Source of the DNA: Schaalia georgiae DSM 6843
GTDB taxonomy: Bacteria > Actinomycetota > Actinomycetes > Actinomycetales > Actinomycetaceae
DNA: 64,000 nt
Assembly (NCBI RefSeq): GCF_000429245.1
Contig: NZ_AUBM01000010.1
Location: forward strand, 124,001-188,000
Direction: 5' to 3'
Shown here one piece after another: positions 1-7,468 of this stretch. Position numbers and translations under genes: made by a program. The first letter of the stretch is position 1. Each line of letters opens with the position of its first letter. The notes beneath the pieces were generated by a model. It did no database searches. It was not told the DNA's origin and saw only the letters and a list, made by a program, of their open reading frames with translations.

Positions 1-39
1 CAACCGCGATCGGGCACCGGCCTAGGGTAGGCCCTGCGG
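1..39 (+). promoter_or_regulatory. Candidate promoter/operator of the 2H phosphoesterase gene
   Basis: A TAGGGT hexamer at 23-28 fits an actinobacterial -10 element (TANNNT). It lies inside the inverted repeat GGCCTA-GGG-TAGGCC (19-33), which looks like an operator for a dimeric repressor. The gene starts at 81 behind AGGAG. The same 39-base block recurs at 873-911 with four mismatches. No good -35 is visible, so the promoter is a candidate only. Confidence 0.35.
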
Positions 40-80
40 TGCGCGCACGAGCACCGGCCCTCCCCGCGGAAGGAGTTCGC

Positions 81-782
81 ATGGAAACACTTCATGAGTT
101 CGACGAGCGCATCGGATCGTTCCAGACCGACTCGGTCCCCTACGAGCCGGTGTTCGCACTGCCCCCGTCACTGGAGGAGAAGGTGGCTCCGCGCTCTGGT
201 TCGCTGCTGCCTTTCCACGGGGACACGGTCGCTTACTTCCTCGACGACCGGGTCCGGGATCTCGTCGGATCGATCGCGAGCAGCCTCCATGCTCGTTTCG
301 GCGAGTCGCTGTCGCTGCCGCTGCCAGTGGAAATGGCGCACGTGACGCTCCACGACCTCCACGCCTCCCCGGACCGGGCCCAGGTCCGGCCTCTGGTGGA
401 GGCCAGCTCGGCGCGCGCGACTGGGCTCGTCGCACGTGCGCGCCGGATCGGTCCCATCCGCACGATGTGCACCACGGTGTTCAACATGATGAACACGAGC
501 GTTGTCATCGGGGTCAGGGCCGTGGACGAGGAGGAGCACCGCAAGCTGTTGACCGCCCGGGGCTTGTTCGACGAGGTCGTCCCCTCTGGGCCGTTCACGC
601 CCCACATCACCTTGGCCTACTACCGGCCGGCGATGCCCGTGCCGCTGCCCCCGGAGGAGTTCCGTGACGCGCTCGCGCAGCTGACCGGAAGAACCACGGG
701 CGTTCCCGTCGTGCTCGCGCCCGAACGCCTGCATGCCCTGCGGTTCGACTCCATGGGCAACTACTGGGCGGTTCAGCACTGA
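81..782 (+). CDS. 2H phosphoesterase (LigT / 2'-5' RNA ligase-like) family protein
   Basis: This 233-residue protein carries the two His-x-Thr motifs that define the 2H phosphoesterase superfamily: HVTLHDLH (H87, T89) and HITLAYY (H175, T177). Family members hydrolyse or make cyclic and 2'-5' phosphodiester bonds in RNA or nucleotides; the substrate here cannot be told from sequence. No signal peptide is present, so it is probably cytoplasmic. The ATG at 81 is chosen because AGGAG lies five bases upstream; the frame is open back to 39 but without a better ribosome site. The gene stands alone, convergent with the NlpC/P60 gene and closed by a strong hairpin. The family call is firm, the biological role unknown. 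Confidence 0.8.
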   Translation: METLHEFDERIGSFQTDSVPYEPVFALPPSLEEKVAPRSGSLLPFHGDTVAYFLDDRVRDLVGSIASSLHARFGESLSLPLPVEMAHVTLHDLHASPDRAQVRPLVEASSARATGLVARARRIGPIRTMCTTVFNMMNTSVVIGVRAVDEEEHRKLLTARGLFDEVVPSGPFTPHITLAYYRPAMPVPLPPEEFRDALAQLTGRTTGVPVVLAPERLHALRFDSMGNYWAVQH

Positions 783-804
783 GCCCGGCTCCGGGACGCG
801 AGAA

Positions 805-855
805 CGCAGTCCGGGGCGGTGCGCGCTTCCCCCGCGTCCACCGCCCCGGACTGCG
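805..855. terminator. Bidirectional terminator hairpin between convergent genes
   Basis: A perfect 17-bp inverted repeat (805-821 against 839-855) with a 17-base loop sits 24 bases after the 2H phosphoesterase stop and before the 3' end of the convergent NlpC/P60 gene. There is no T tract, as is usual in GC-rich actinobacteria. It could stop transcription from both sides. Confidence 0.7.
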
Positions 856-872
856 ACCACTGGCACCGCCGC

Positions 873-911
873 CAACCGCGACCGGGAACCGGTCTAGGGT
901 AGGCCCCGCGG
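873..911 (+). repeat. Second copy of the promoter-like block at 1-39
   Basis: 35 of 39 bases match positions 1-39, including the TAGGGT hexamer (895-900) and most of the inverted repeat. It points toward the 3' end of the NlpC/P60 gene, so any transcript would be antisense to that gene. The two copies flank the 2H phosphoesterase gene as direct repeats 872 bases apart. Confidence 0.6.
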
Positions 912-940
912 ACAGATGGCCCCGTCCGCGGGCTCCGGCC

Positions 941-2275
941 TCACAGCCTCACGGCGTAGGGCATGATCGACCCCCAGCTGTAGACGCCGGTGATCCGCAC
1001 GGGGACGCCGAAGGTGGGCGCCTCGATCATCTGGCCGCCGCCGAGGTACATGGCCACGTGGTATATGCCGGACTGGGCGCCGTTGGACGACCAGAAGATG
1101 AGGTCCCCGGGCTCCATGGAGTTGATGGACACGTGGGTGCCGTAGCCGTACTGGGCGCGGGACAGGTGCGGCAGACTGACCCCCGCCCGGGCCCACGCGA
1201 GCATAGTGAGTCCGGAGCAGTCGACGCCGCCGTAGGACTCGCCGCCCCATACGTAGGGCACGCCCAGGTAGCTCTTCGCGGCGGCGATCGCCGTGGCGGC
1301 CCCGCCCGACCCCCACGAGGAACCGCCGCCATCGTCGTCGGAGGAGTCCTCGATCTCGGGGGTGCGGCTCGGGGGCGTGTAGCCCGAGTCCGAGTCGTCG
1401 TCATCGCCCCCACCGACCGACGGGGCGGGCGCAGCCTGGGCCGCAGCGGCCTGCCTCGCGGCCTCCTCGGCCGCTGCCTGGGCGGCGGCCTCCGCAGCGG
1501 CCCTTGCGGCAGCCTCGGCCGCCGCCTGGCGCTCGGCCTCGAGGGCGGCCTCGCGCTGCTGGATGAGGTCGACGGTGGTGTTCTGCTTCTTGGCGAGCTC
1601 CTCGACGTAGGCGCTGCGCTGCGCCTCGACGGTGCGCTGCTGCGCCTGGGCGCTGGAGGCGGCCGCATTGGCGGCGTCCGTGCGGGCCTGGACCTCGTCG
1701 GTGGCGCTCTGCTGGGCGGTCAGGGCCTGCTCGGCGGCCCCCCGCATGACGTTGGCGACCTGCTCCAGGGCGGCGACGTTCTGCATCTTCGTCTCCGCGG
1801 AATTGGAGAAGGAGTCGATGGAGCTCTTCTTCGTCTCAACCGTGCGAAGCCCGTCGGAGTCGAGGTAGGGGGCCAGGGCGTCCAGGGAGGCGTTGCCGTC
1901 GCGGTAGGCGGTCTGGGCGATGGAGGCGATCTGCTTCTTGCCCTCCTCGAAGTCCGCCTGCGCCTGGGCGGCGTCGGCCTGCGCCTGGGCGGACGTCGCC
2001 TTGGCCTGGTCGAGGGCGATGTTCGCGGCGTTCAGGTCCTCGCCGGCCACCTGGGCGGCCTGCGTGGCGCTTTGCGCCTGGGCGCTGACCTGCGCGAGGC
2101 GGACCTCAATCTCGGCTACCGAGAGCTTGGCGGCCTCCTCGGCCGCCTGCGCCTTGGCGATGTCGTCTTCGGAGGGGGCCGCCTGGGCCATCTGGGGGAC
2201 CGTGAGCGCCGCTACGGCCGCCAGTGCCGCGAGTCCGAGGCGGATCCGGCCTCGGAGTTGGGGAAGTGCCTTCAC
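941..2275 (-). CDS. Secreted NlpC/P60 (C40) peptidoglycan endopeptidase
   Basis: This 444-residue protein has a Sec signal peptide (basic VKALPQLRGRIR, then a hydrophobic stretch ending near AQAAPSE). A long Ala/Gln-rich coiled coil of about 240 residues follows, then an acidic linker (GGGDDDDSDSG) and a C-terminal NlpC/P60 domain. The catalytic Cys is C353 in VDCSGL and the His is H406 in YHVAMYLG. Family members cut stem peptides of peptidoglycan (RipA/RipC-like enzymes) and act in cell separation; the coiled coil probably autoinhibits or recruits the enzyme. The GTG at 2275 gives a normal signal peptide. The frame stays open to 2425, but that extension does not look coding. The gene is divergent from metX. 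Confidence 0.85.
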   Translation of the reverse strand: MKALPQLRGRIRLGLAALAAVAALTVPQMAQAAPSEDDIAKAQAAEEAAKLSVAEIEVRLAQVSAQAQSATQAAQVAGEDLNAANIALDQAKATSAQAQADAAQAQADFEEGKKQIASIAQTAYRDGNASLDALAPYLDSDGLRTVETKKSSIDSFSNSAETKMQNVAALEQVANVMRGAAEQALTAQQSATDEVQARTDAANAAASSAQAQQRTVEAQRSAYVEELAKKQNTTVDLIQQREAALEAERQAAAEAAARAAAEAAAQAAAEEAARQAAAAQAAPAPSVGGGDDDDSDSGYTPPSRTPEIEDSSDDDGGGSSWGSGGAATAIAAAKSYLGVPYVWGGESYGGVDCSGLTMLAWARAGVSLPHLSRAQYGYGTHVSINSMEPGDLIFWSSNGAQSGIYHVAMYLGGGQMIEAPTFGVPVRITGVYSWGSIMPYAVRL

Positions 2276-2497
2276 TGAGCTACCTGTTCTTCGTGCGGAT
2301 ACGGGTGCGCCCGGGGGCGCTTCTAGAGCAAGAGCGTAACCACTGCAGCCACACTTGGCAACAAGAACCACTAACTCACCGCTCACATCAATCGCAACAT
2401 TAGTAACACCAGCCCCATCGGGCACCGCCCTGCTGTCACACGAGTCCGCACTCTGATACGCCCCGGCGCGCCCCTGCGACTGCGCTAGCCTGGCCCC
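2276..2497. other. Intergenic region upstream of the NlpC/P60 gene
   Basis: This stretch holds two GTAAC motifs, at about 2335 and 2403. They resemble MtrA half sites known upstream of actinobacterial cell-wall genes, but the roughly 70-base spacing does not fit a normal direct repeat. I looked for a c-di-AMP (ydaO-type) riboswitch, common upstream of such hydrolases, and could not match its conserved core. No firm promoter is called. Confidence 0.25.
2486..2491 (+). promoter_or_regulatory. Candidate -10 element for the metX leader transcript
   Basis: TAGCCT fits TANNNT and ends six bases before the ATG of the short leader ORF at 2498. That spacing would put transcription start on the A of the ATG, a leaderless mRNA. 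No clear -35 is seen. Confidence 0.4.
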
Positions 2498-2521
2498 ATG
2501 ACTCGTCGAATGCCCTGCTGA
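2498..2521 (+). CDS. Candidate leaderless leader peptide MTRRMPC
   Basis: A seven-codon ORF with a second Met codon and a Cys codon immediately before the stop lies 105 bases upstream of metX. A possible -10 places the mRNA start at its ATG. Two bases after the stop begins a 10-bp hairpin (2524-2548). Short Cys-containing leaderless leader peptides act as attenuators of sulfur-metabolism genes in mycobacteria and relatives. By analogy, stalling at the Met or Cys codons could unfold the hairpin and allow metX expression. Seen: the ORF, its spacing and the hairpin. Inferred: the regulation. Confidence 0.45.
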   Translation: MTRRMPC

Positions 2522-2523
2522 CC

Positions 2524-2548
2524 CGCGTCAGCGACAGCCGCTGGCGCG
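2524..2548 (+). terminator. Candidate attenuator hairpin upstream of metX
   Basis: A 10-bp stem (CGCGTCAGCG against CGCTGGCGCG, one G-T wobble) with the five-base loop ACAGC begins two bases after the leader peptide stop. A ribosome paused on the last leader codons would cover its left arm. There is no U tract, so termination rather than translational masking is unproven. Confidence 0.45.
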
Positions 2549-2626
2549 CGGTCCCCGCTCATAGGGGGGGCAGTCGACCGACCCGGGCCGACCTCCCCGT
2601 ACCCACCGACACGAGGAGACGGCGCC

Positions 2627-3793
2627 ATGGCCCGACACCCCTTTCCCCCCGCCCCCGCCTCGGGCGGTTGGCACGACGGCGACCCCGCCGCCTTCCGGTC
2701 CTTCGCCGACATCGGCCCCCTGCGCCTGGAGAACGGCGACGCCCTGCCGTCAGTGCGCATCGCCTACGAGACATGGGGCCGACTCGACGAAGCGAAGTCC
2801 AACGCGGTCCTGGTCCTGCACGCGCTCACCGGCGACGCCCACGTCCTGGGCCCCACCGCACCGGGCCAGGACACCCCGGGCTGGTGGGAAGCCATCGTCG
2901 GCCCCGGCAGGGCGATCGACACCGACCGCTACTTCGTGGTCGCCGCGAACGCCCTGGGCGGCTGCCAAGGATCCACGGGCCCGTCCTCGCCGTCCCCGGA
3001 CGGGGCGCCCTGGGGTTCCCGCTTCCCCATCGTCTCCACCCGCGACCAGGTGACAGCCGAGGCCCGGCTGGCCGACCTGCTCGGAGTGGGCGCCTGGTCC
3101 CTCATCATCGGCGCTTCTCTGGGCGGGCACCGCGCCATCGAGTGGGCGGTGTCCCACCCCGACCGCGTCGAGCGCCTCGTTGTCATCGCCTCGGGCGCGC
3201 AGACCACCGCGGAACAGGCCGCCTGGGCCCACACGCAGATCCGCGCCATCGAGCTCGACCCGAACTGGCGCGGGGGCGACTACCACGCGCTCCCCGCCGG
3301 CCCCACCGGGGGCCTCGCCCTGGCCCGCCAGATCGCCCACACCACCTACCGCTCCCCCACCGAGCTGGACGAGCGCTTCGGCCGCATCCCCCAGAACGAC
3401 GAGGACCCCCTGCGGGGCGGCAGGCTGGCCGTCGAATCGTATCTGGACCACCACGGCGAGAAACTGGCGCGCCGCTTCGACGCGGGCTCCTACGTGGCGC
3501 TGTGCCGCACGATGCTCTCCCACGACATCGGGCGCGACCGCGGCGGCCAGCGCGAGGCCCTGGGCCGCGTGCGGGCGCGGGCCCTGGTGGTCGCCGTTGA
3601 TTCGGACAGGCTCTTCCACCCCGACCAGGCGTGGCGGATGGCCGAGGGCATCGACGGCGCCCTGTTCCGCGAGATCCACTCCGCGCACGGCCACGACGGC
3701 TTCCTCATCGAGTGCGACCAGCTCACCGCCCTCCTCGGCGAGTTCCTCAACGAGCGGGCCCCGTCGCGCCGCCCAGCCCTCGCCCAGGCGTAG
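2627..3793 (+). CDS. metX: Homoserine O-acetyltransferase MetX
   Basis: This 388-residue alpha/beta-hydrolase-fold acyltransferase activates homoserine for methionine synthesis. Family signatures are visible: GSTGPSS with surrounding oxyanion residues near 120, the nucleophile motif GASLGG (S164), Asp D325 in AVDSDRLFHP, and His H356 in HGHDGFL. The start at 2627 follows GAGGAG. In MetX enzymes the acyl donor may be acetyl- or succinyl-CoA; I could not resolve which applies here. No O-acetylhomoserine sulfhydrylase gene (metY) is adjacent, although the two often pair. A candidate Met/Cys leader peptide and hairpin precede it, so control by sulfur amino acids is plausible. The downstream hydrolase appears to have its own leaderless promoter. 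Confidence 0.92.
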   Translation: MARHPFPPAPASGGWHDGDPAAFRSFADIGPLRLENGDALPSVRIAYETWGRLDEAKSNAVLVLHALTGDAHVLGPTAPGQDTPGWWEAIVGPGRAIDTDRYFVVAANALGGCQGSTGPSSPSPDGAPWGSRFPIVSTRDQVTAEARLADLLGVGAWSLIIGASLGGHRAIEWAVSHPDRVERLVVIASGAQTTAEQAAWAHTQIRAIELDPNWRGGDYHALPAGPTGGLALARQIAHTTYRSPTELDERFGRIPQNDEDPLRGGRLAVESYLDHHGEKLARRFDAGSYVALCRTMLSHDIGRDRGGQREALGRVRARALVVAVDSDRLFHPDQAWRMAEGIDGALFREIHSAHGHDGFLIECDQLTALLGEFLNERAPSRRPALAQA

Positions 3794-3929
3794 GGACAGG
3801 GCCGGGGAGGACACGGGCCACCGCGACCGGCAGCGCGCGCCGGCCCCAGTACTCGGGGCCTCCCGCCCCCAACCGGGCGCCGTTGCCCCCGGCCCCGGCG
3901 CACCGCGGGCCGAACCGGCTCCGACGCCC

Positions 3930-3935
3930 TACTCT
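3930..3935 (+). promoter_or_regulatory. -10 element for a leaderless hydrolase transcript
   Basis: TACTCT ends six bases before the ATG at 3942, matching the spacing seen at the metX leader ORF and at the oxidoreductase start (7469). With no Shine-Dalgarno upstream, a leaderless mRNA is the simplest reading. Confidence 0.45.
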
Positions 3936-3941
3936 TGGCCT

Positions 3942-5066
3942 ATGAGCGAGTACGACGTTCTGGCGCCGTGGGGCGCCGATGGCCCCGCGCCCGTCGGGCG
4001 GTGGCGCCAGGACCTGCTGGGCCCGGCCTACCAGTCCCGCACGATCGAGCTGCTCCCCGACGAGGAGGGCGACAACGTCGCCACCCTGGTGCGCTACCGG
4101 CCCCGCAAGGACCCCGGGGCACTGCCCGGATCCCTCGGCTTCCCCCGCTTCGTCGCGCTGTACGTCCACGGCCGCAACGACTACTTCTTCCAGACGGAGC
4201 TCGCCCAGAACATGGCCGCGTCGGGGGCGGCGTTCTACGCGCTCGACCTGCGCAAGTACGGGAGGTCCCTGCGCCCCTGGCAGTCCATCGGCTTCACGGA
4301 CGACCTGACCACCTACGACGAGGAGATCGGCGAGGCCCTCGACATCATCCGCGAGGACCACGGCTCAGCGCCACTGGTCCTGGTGGGCCATTCAACGGGC
4401 GGCCTCATCACCACCCTGTGGGCGCACCGCCACCCGGGCGCGGTCCACGCCCTGGTCCTGAACTCCGCGTGGCTGGAGATGCAGTCGCTGGCGTCGCTGC
4501 GCTCGGCGATGCAGCCCTTCATCGGGCAGATCGCCCAGCGCTCGCCCATGTGGGAGATCCCCACAGGGGGCTCCGACTTCTACGGCCGCTCCCTCGTGGG
4601 AGGGTGGGCCGCCTCCGGATTCGAACTCCCCGAGGAGCTGCGCGGGCGGCACGGCGGCAGGGAGGACGACCAGGGCGCCGGCTCCGCCCCCGCCTCGTCG
4701 GATCCCGCGGTCAGCGGATGGGACTACGCCCGCGAATGGAAACGGCCCGAGTCCTACCCGGTCCCGGCCGCGTGGCTGGACGCCATCATGGCCGGCCACG
4801 ACACGGTCGAGAAGAAGGTGCGTCTGGAGTGCCCCGTGCTGTCGATGATGTCGACGTCGTCCTACACGGGCGAGGCGTGGTCCCCCCAGGTGTTCTCCTC
4901 CGACGTCGTCCTCGACGCCGACGTGATCGCGCTGCGCTCGATGTCACTGTCGGACCTGGTCACGATCGCGCGACTGCCGGGCAAGCACGATGTCTTCCTC
5001 TCCGACCCGTCAGTGCGTGCCCGCGCCTACTCGATCATGAGGGGCTGGCTGGAGGCCTTCGCCTGA
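3942..5066 (+). CDS. Alpha/beta hydrolase, lysophospholipase/monoacylglycerol lipase-like
   Basis: This 374-residue cytoplasmic protein has the hydrolase nucleophile elbow GHSTGG (S151), a preceding HG oxyanion region (YVHGRNDYFF) and the terminal His H349 in GKHDVFLS. The spacing resembles Hydrolase_4 monoglyceride lipase-like enzymes; the substrate is unknown. A segment near 225-255 (GRHGGREDDQGAGS) looks like a disordered insertion in the lid region. The ATG at 3942 has no ribosome site but lies six bases after TACTCT, a good -10, so the gene is probably leaderless. It follows metX by about 150 bases and is convergent with the next gene. Confidence 0.75.
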   Translation: MSEYDVLAPWGADGPAPVGRWRQDLLGPAYQSRTIELLPDEEGDNVATLVRYRPRKDPGALPGSLGFPRFVALYVHGRNDYFFQTELAQNMAASGAAFYALDLRKYGRSLRPWQSIGFTDDLTTYDEEIGEALDIIREDHGSAPLVLVGHSTGGLITTLWAHRHPGAVHALVLNSAWLEMQSLASLRSAMQPFIGQIAQRSPMWEIPTGGSDFYGRSLVGGWAASGFELPEELRGRHGGREDDQGAGSAPASSDPAVSGWDYAREWKRPESYPVPAAWLDAIMAGHDTVEKKVRLECPVLSMMSTSSYTGEAWSPQVFSSDVVLDADVIALRSMSLSDLVTIARLPGKHDVFLSDPSVRARAYSIMRGWLEAFA

Positions 5067-5138
5067 TACGCGGCCCCCTCCCGCGCCACGACGCCACTGC
5101 CCTCCTCGCAGAGCCGACCGGCGCGCTGCCGCGGAGCT

Positions 5139-6620
5139 TCAGTGGCGAGCCGGACCCCGATGGACCGGGGCATCCGCGTACTCGCGCATGATCTCCCGGT
5201 TGATCTCCGCCAGGGACTCGGCCAGGGTCGGGCCCAGGCGGTCGCCCAGGTAGAGCTCATTCCACCCGTCGTAGTCGGCGATGCCCCGCGCACTGAAGAG
5301 GATCTCGATGCTGGGGTAGGTGAGCCCGTCGCAGCGGATCGCCCCCGAACCCGTCAACGCCAAATCGGAGGGCATGCGCAGGTCGGTGCGGGCGACCAGG
5401 GGGACGTCCTCCCCCAGGATCTGCCCGAGCGCCCGCAGCCCGTCCTCGTCGCGGTCCAGGACGGGCAGGCCCGCCTCGCGCGCAGCCACCACTTCAGGGG
5501 AGTCGGCCTCCACATCGACCGACGAGGCCACGGCGGCGTCCATCGCGCCCCCGTCGGTGAGGGACCCCTCCTCGCCGCCCTGGGGGGCGAAGGGGGCCGG
5601 GGGCTCCTCGTCGGTGGAGTAGGCGACCGCGCCGTGGGCCCTGAGCCGGGGCGTGGGCTTGGTCCTGGGCCCGCTGAAAGCGGCGGGATCGGGCTCCCTA
5701 TCGTCGTAGTCGCTCCCGTCGGGGTAGGCGCCTTCGTCCACGCCTTCATCGGCGTACTCGCCGTAGTCGTAGTCGTCCCCGTCGGGGTAGGCGCCTTCCT
5801 CCGCCCTGTCATCGGCATACTCGTCGTAGTCCGTATCCCCGGCCGCGTCCGAGCCGTAGGCGGAACCCACCCCGTCGCCGTACTCCGCCCCCTGGCCGGC
5901 CCCGCCGTGTAGCGCGCCCGCGGGAACGGCGGAGGGCGGTGCCGCCTCAATGCCGAAGTAGGGCGACTCCCCGAGGACCGCGATCGCCGGGTCCACGCCC
6001 TGGTCACCGATCTGCGGGATCTGGTCCCGGCCACCGCCGACCAGGTGCGGGGAGTGCATGCCGTAGAGCCTGGGGCCGACGGCGTCGACGTCCAGGAAGA
6101 GGCGCCCGTTGCTCATCTGGCGCAGGCTCATGGCGTGGACCTCCACGCCCGAGCTGGCCAGGACGTCCAGGGCGGGGCGCACCGACGGCTCGATGGCCGC
6201 CGCTACCATGATGAGGCGGGGGCCGGGTCCTGCGGCCGTGGGCATGGACTCGCGGAACTTGTTCCAGCCGACACGGAAGCCCTCGGGGCCGCTGGGGTAC
6301 TCATTGGCCAGGTCCACCCACGACAGCGCCGCGATCTCGGCGAGGCGCGACAACGAGGCGATGAGCGTCTTCGAGTCCAGCGTCTGCAAGATCTCGACGG
6401 AGACCACCTGCCCCGTGACGTCGAGGGCCGTCAAGCGCGGGGGCGCGTCCTCGCCGTCACTGGTGACATCGCGCCAGGTGACTGGGAACAGGGGCCGCGA
6501 AACGATCTGGAGCACCTGCTGGCAGACCGCATCGACCAGCTCGGGGCCAAGTTCGGAGGCGACCGGGTATCCGAACTGTGCGGGGACGAGGTGCCCATCC
6601 TCGAACTCGAACAGAGCCAT
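5139..6620 (-). CDS. Unrecognised protein with acidic Tyr/Asp-rich repeats
   Basis: A 493-residue protein without signal peptide or membrane segment. Residues 1-210 look like a folded alpha/beta domain (for example PRLIMVAAAIEPSVRPALDV). The pattern is faintly like PD-(D/E)xK nuclease-fold proteins, but I see no convincing catalytic set. A very acidic, disordered segment follows (about 245-310) with two imperfect copies of a 20-residue unit around EGAYPDG-DYD-EYAD. A conserved-looking C-terminal domain from about 395 contains AIRCDGLTYPSIEILFSARG. The start at 6620 follows GAGGGGAG. It is divergent from the small ORF at 6833 and convergent with the hydrolase gene. No function is assigned. Confidence 0.6.
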   Translation of the reverse strand: MALFEFEDGHLVPAQFGYPVASELGPELVDAVCQQVLQIVSRPLFPVTWRDVTSDGEDAPPRLTALDVTGQVVSVEILQTLDSKTLIASLSRLAEIAALSWVDLANEYPSGPEGFRVGWNKFRESMPTAAGPGPRLIMVAAAIEPSVRPALDVLASSGVEVHAMSLRQMSNGRLFLDVDAVGPRLYGMHSPHLVGGGRDQIPQIGDQGVDPAIAVLGESPYFGIEAAPPSAVPAGALHGGAGQGAEYGDGVGSAYGSDAAGDTDYDEYADDRAEEGAYPDGDDYDYGEYADEGVDEGAYPDGSDYDDREPDPAAFSGPRTKPTPRLRAHGAVAYSTDEEPPAPFAPQGGEEGSLTDGGAMDAAVASSVDVEADSPEVVAAREAGLPVLDRDEDGLRALGQILGEDVPLVARTDLRMPSDLALTGSGAIRCDGLTYPSIEILFSARGIADYDGWNELYLGDRLGPTLAESLAEINREIMREYADAPVHRGPARH

Positions 6621-6798
6621 CAGCTACTCCCCTCGGACAAGTGTGCTCGCTTTCATTGTTTCACAGCGTTCTCAAATTTCGCGGGCGACACAAGCATATG
6701 CGATACATACCACGTAAGCATACCCACGGCCTTCTCGGCACGTCCGCACAACTCCGGTCCGGGTCCACCCTTCCACCTGGTTAGAATACGCGAAGGGC

Positions 6799-6804
6799 TA
6801 TACT
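6799..6804 (+). promoter_or_regulatory. -10 element upstream of the small Pro-rich ORF
   Basis: TATACT lies 28 bases before the ATG at 6833, which is preceded by AGGATGGAG. The rest of the divergent gap 6621-6832 is relatively AT-rich. It also holds one TTTCACAGCG motif (about 6659) resembling the repeat family at 61.7 kb. Confidence 0.45.
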
Positions 6805-6832
6805 GGGGCACCTCAAGAACAGGATGGAGCAC

Positions 6833-7159
6833 ATGGATCACGCCGAGCCAACGCAACCGCCAGTGGGGAAAACCGCCCCGATGACCCCTCCCCCGGCGCA
6901 CCCCAAGGATTCCGGCGGCGCCCGGTTCCCCCACTCGACGAGCACCCCCACCGGCCCCATCCCCGTCGTCCGCCGCCGCGCCACCGGGACGAGCCTGAGC
7001 GACCACGTGCTCGCCAGCGGCGCTGAGCCCCCCACCTACCCCGACACCACGCCCCCCGACCGCGAGCCCGCCTTCCCAGACGCCCCGCCCCCTCCCCGAG
7101 AGCCCTCCGCGGTCACCAACGCCTTCCCCACCCCCAGGCGGCACTCCCCGAGGCACTGA
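6833..7159 (+). CDS. Small Pro-rich hypothetical protein
   Basis: A 108-residue ORF rich in Pro, Arg and Ser, with one ordered-looking stretch (TGTSLSDHVLASG). A good -10 and a ribosome site (AGGATGGAG) support expression from 6833; another ATG at 6824 lies inside the ribosome site. No known domain, signal peptide or membrane segment is seen. A long antisense ORF also spans the region, so coding status rests mainly on the upstream signals. Confidence 0.45.
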   Translation: MDHAEPTQPPVGKTAPMTPPPAHPKDSGGARFPHSTSTPTGPIPVVRRRATGTSLSDHVLASGAEPPTYPDTTPPDREPAFPDAPPPPREPSAVTNAFPTPRRHSPRH

Positions 7160-7468
7160 GGCACCCGGGGGTCCGCCGCCCCCGAACTCGGTCCCCTCAG
7201 CGCGAGCGTGGACGCGCGTTGTCGACACCGTGAGGGGGTCGTCGACACGGACGCGCGTTGTCGACACCGTGAGGGGGTTATAACGCGCGCTGGTGTCGAT
7301 AACGCGCGTCGGCGTCCGCGCCGGGGCGTACCGCCCGACAAGGAGGCCGGCCCGGACGGCCCACCGCCCGGGGAACCACCACGCCACCAGGACCGATCCA
7401 CTGCCCACCCGGTGCGCTCAACAGACGCGCCCCGGTCCCGCGTCGTCCCGCAGTGCCACAATGGCACC
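7160..7468. repeat. Direct and inverted repeat array upstream of the oxidoreductase
   Basis: Two identical 30-base units (7210-7239 and 7249-7278) contain GACGCGCGTTGTCGACACC. An inverted copy of that 19-mer lies at 7292-7310 with one mismatch. Between them is the palindrome GTTATAAC (7277-7284). GTCGACAC occurs three times in direct orientation. A candidate -10 (CACAAT, 7457-7462) six bases before the ATG at 7469 suggests a leaderless start. The array is either an operator cluster for the downstream gene or one of the repeat families seen elsewhere here. Confidence 0.6.

Noticed and set aside
1058-2278. Long plus-strand open frame of 406 codons
   Set aside because: It is antisense to the NlpC/P60 gene and rich in Gly/Leu/Arg as expected for the reverse of an Ala/Gln-rich coding sequence; no ribosome site.
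2276-2480. c-di-AMP riboswitch upstream of the NlpC/P60 gene
   Set aside because: The conserved GGG-AAC type core segments and pseudo-symmetric helices could not be found.
2430-2626. SAM riboswitch upstream of metX
   Set aside because: I searched for SAM-II and SAM-IV core blocks and found no match; a leader peptide with hairpin explains the region better.
7208-7468. N-terminal extension of the oxidoreductase
   Set aside because: The extension translates the repeat array (DARCRHREGV twice) and lacks similarity to any FAD-domain start; the leaderless ATG at 7469 fits better.
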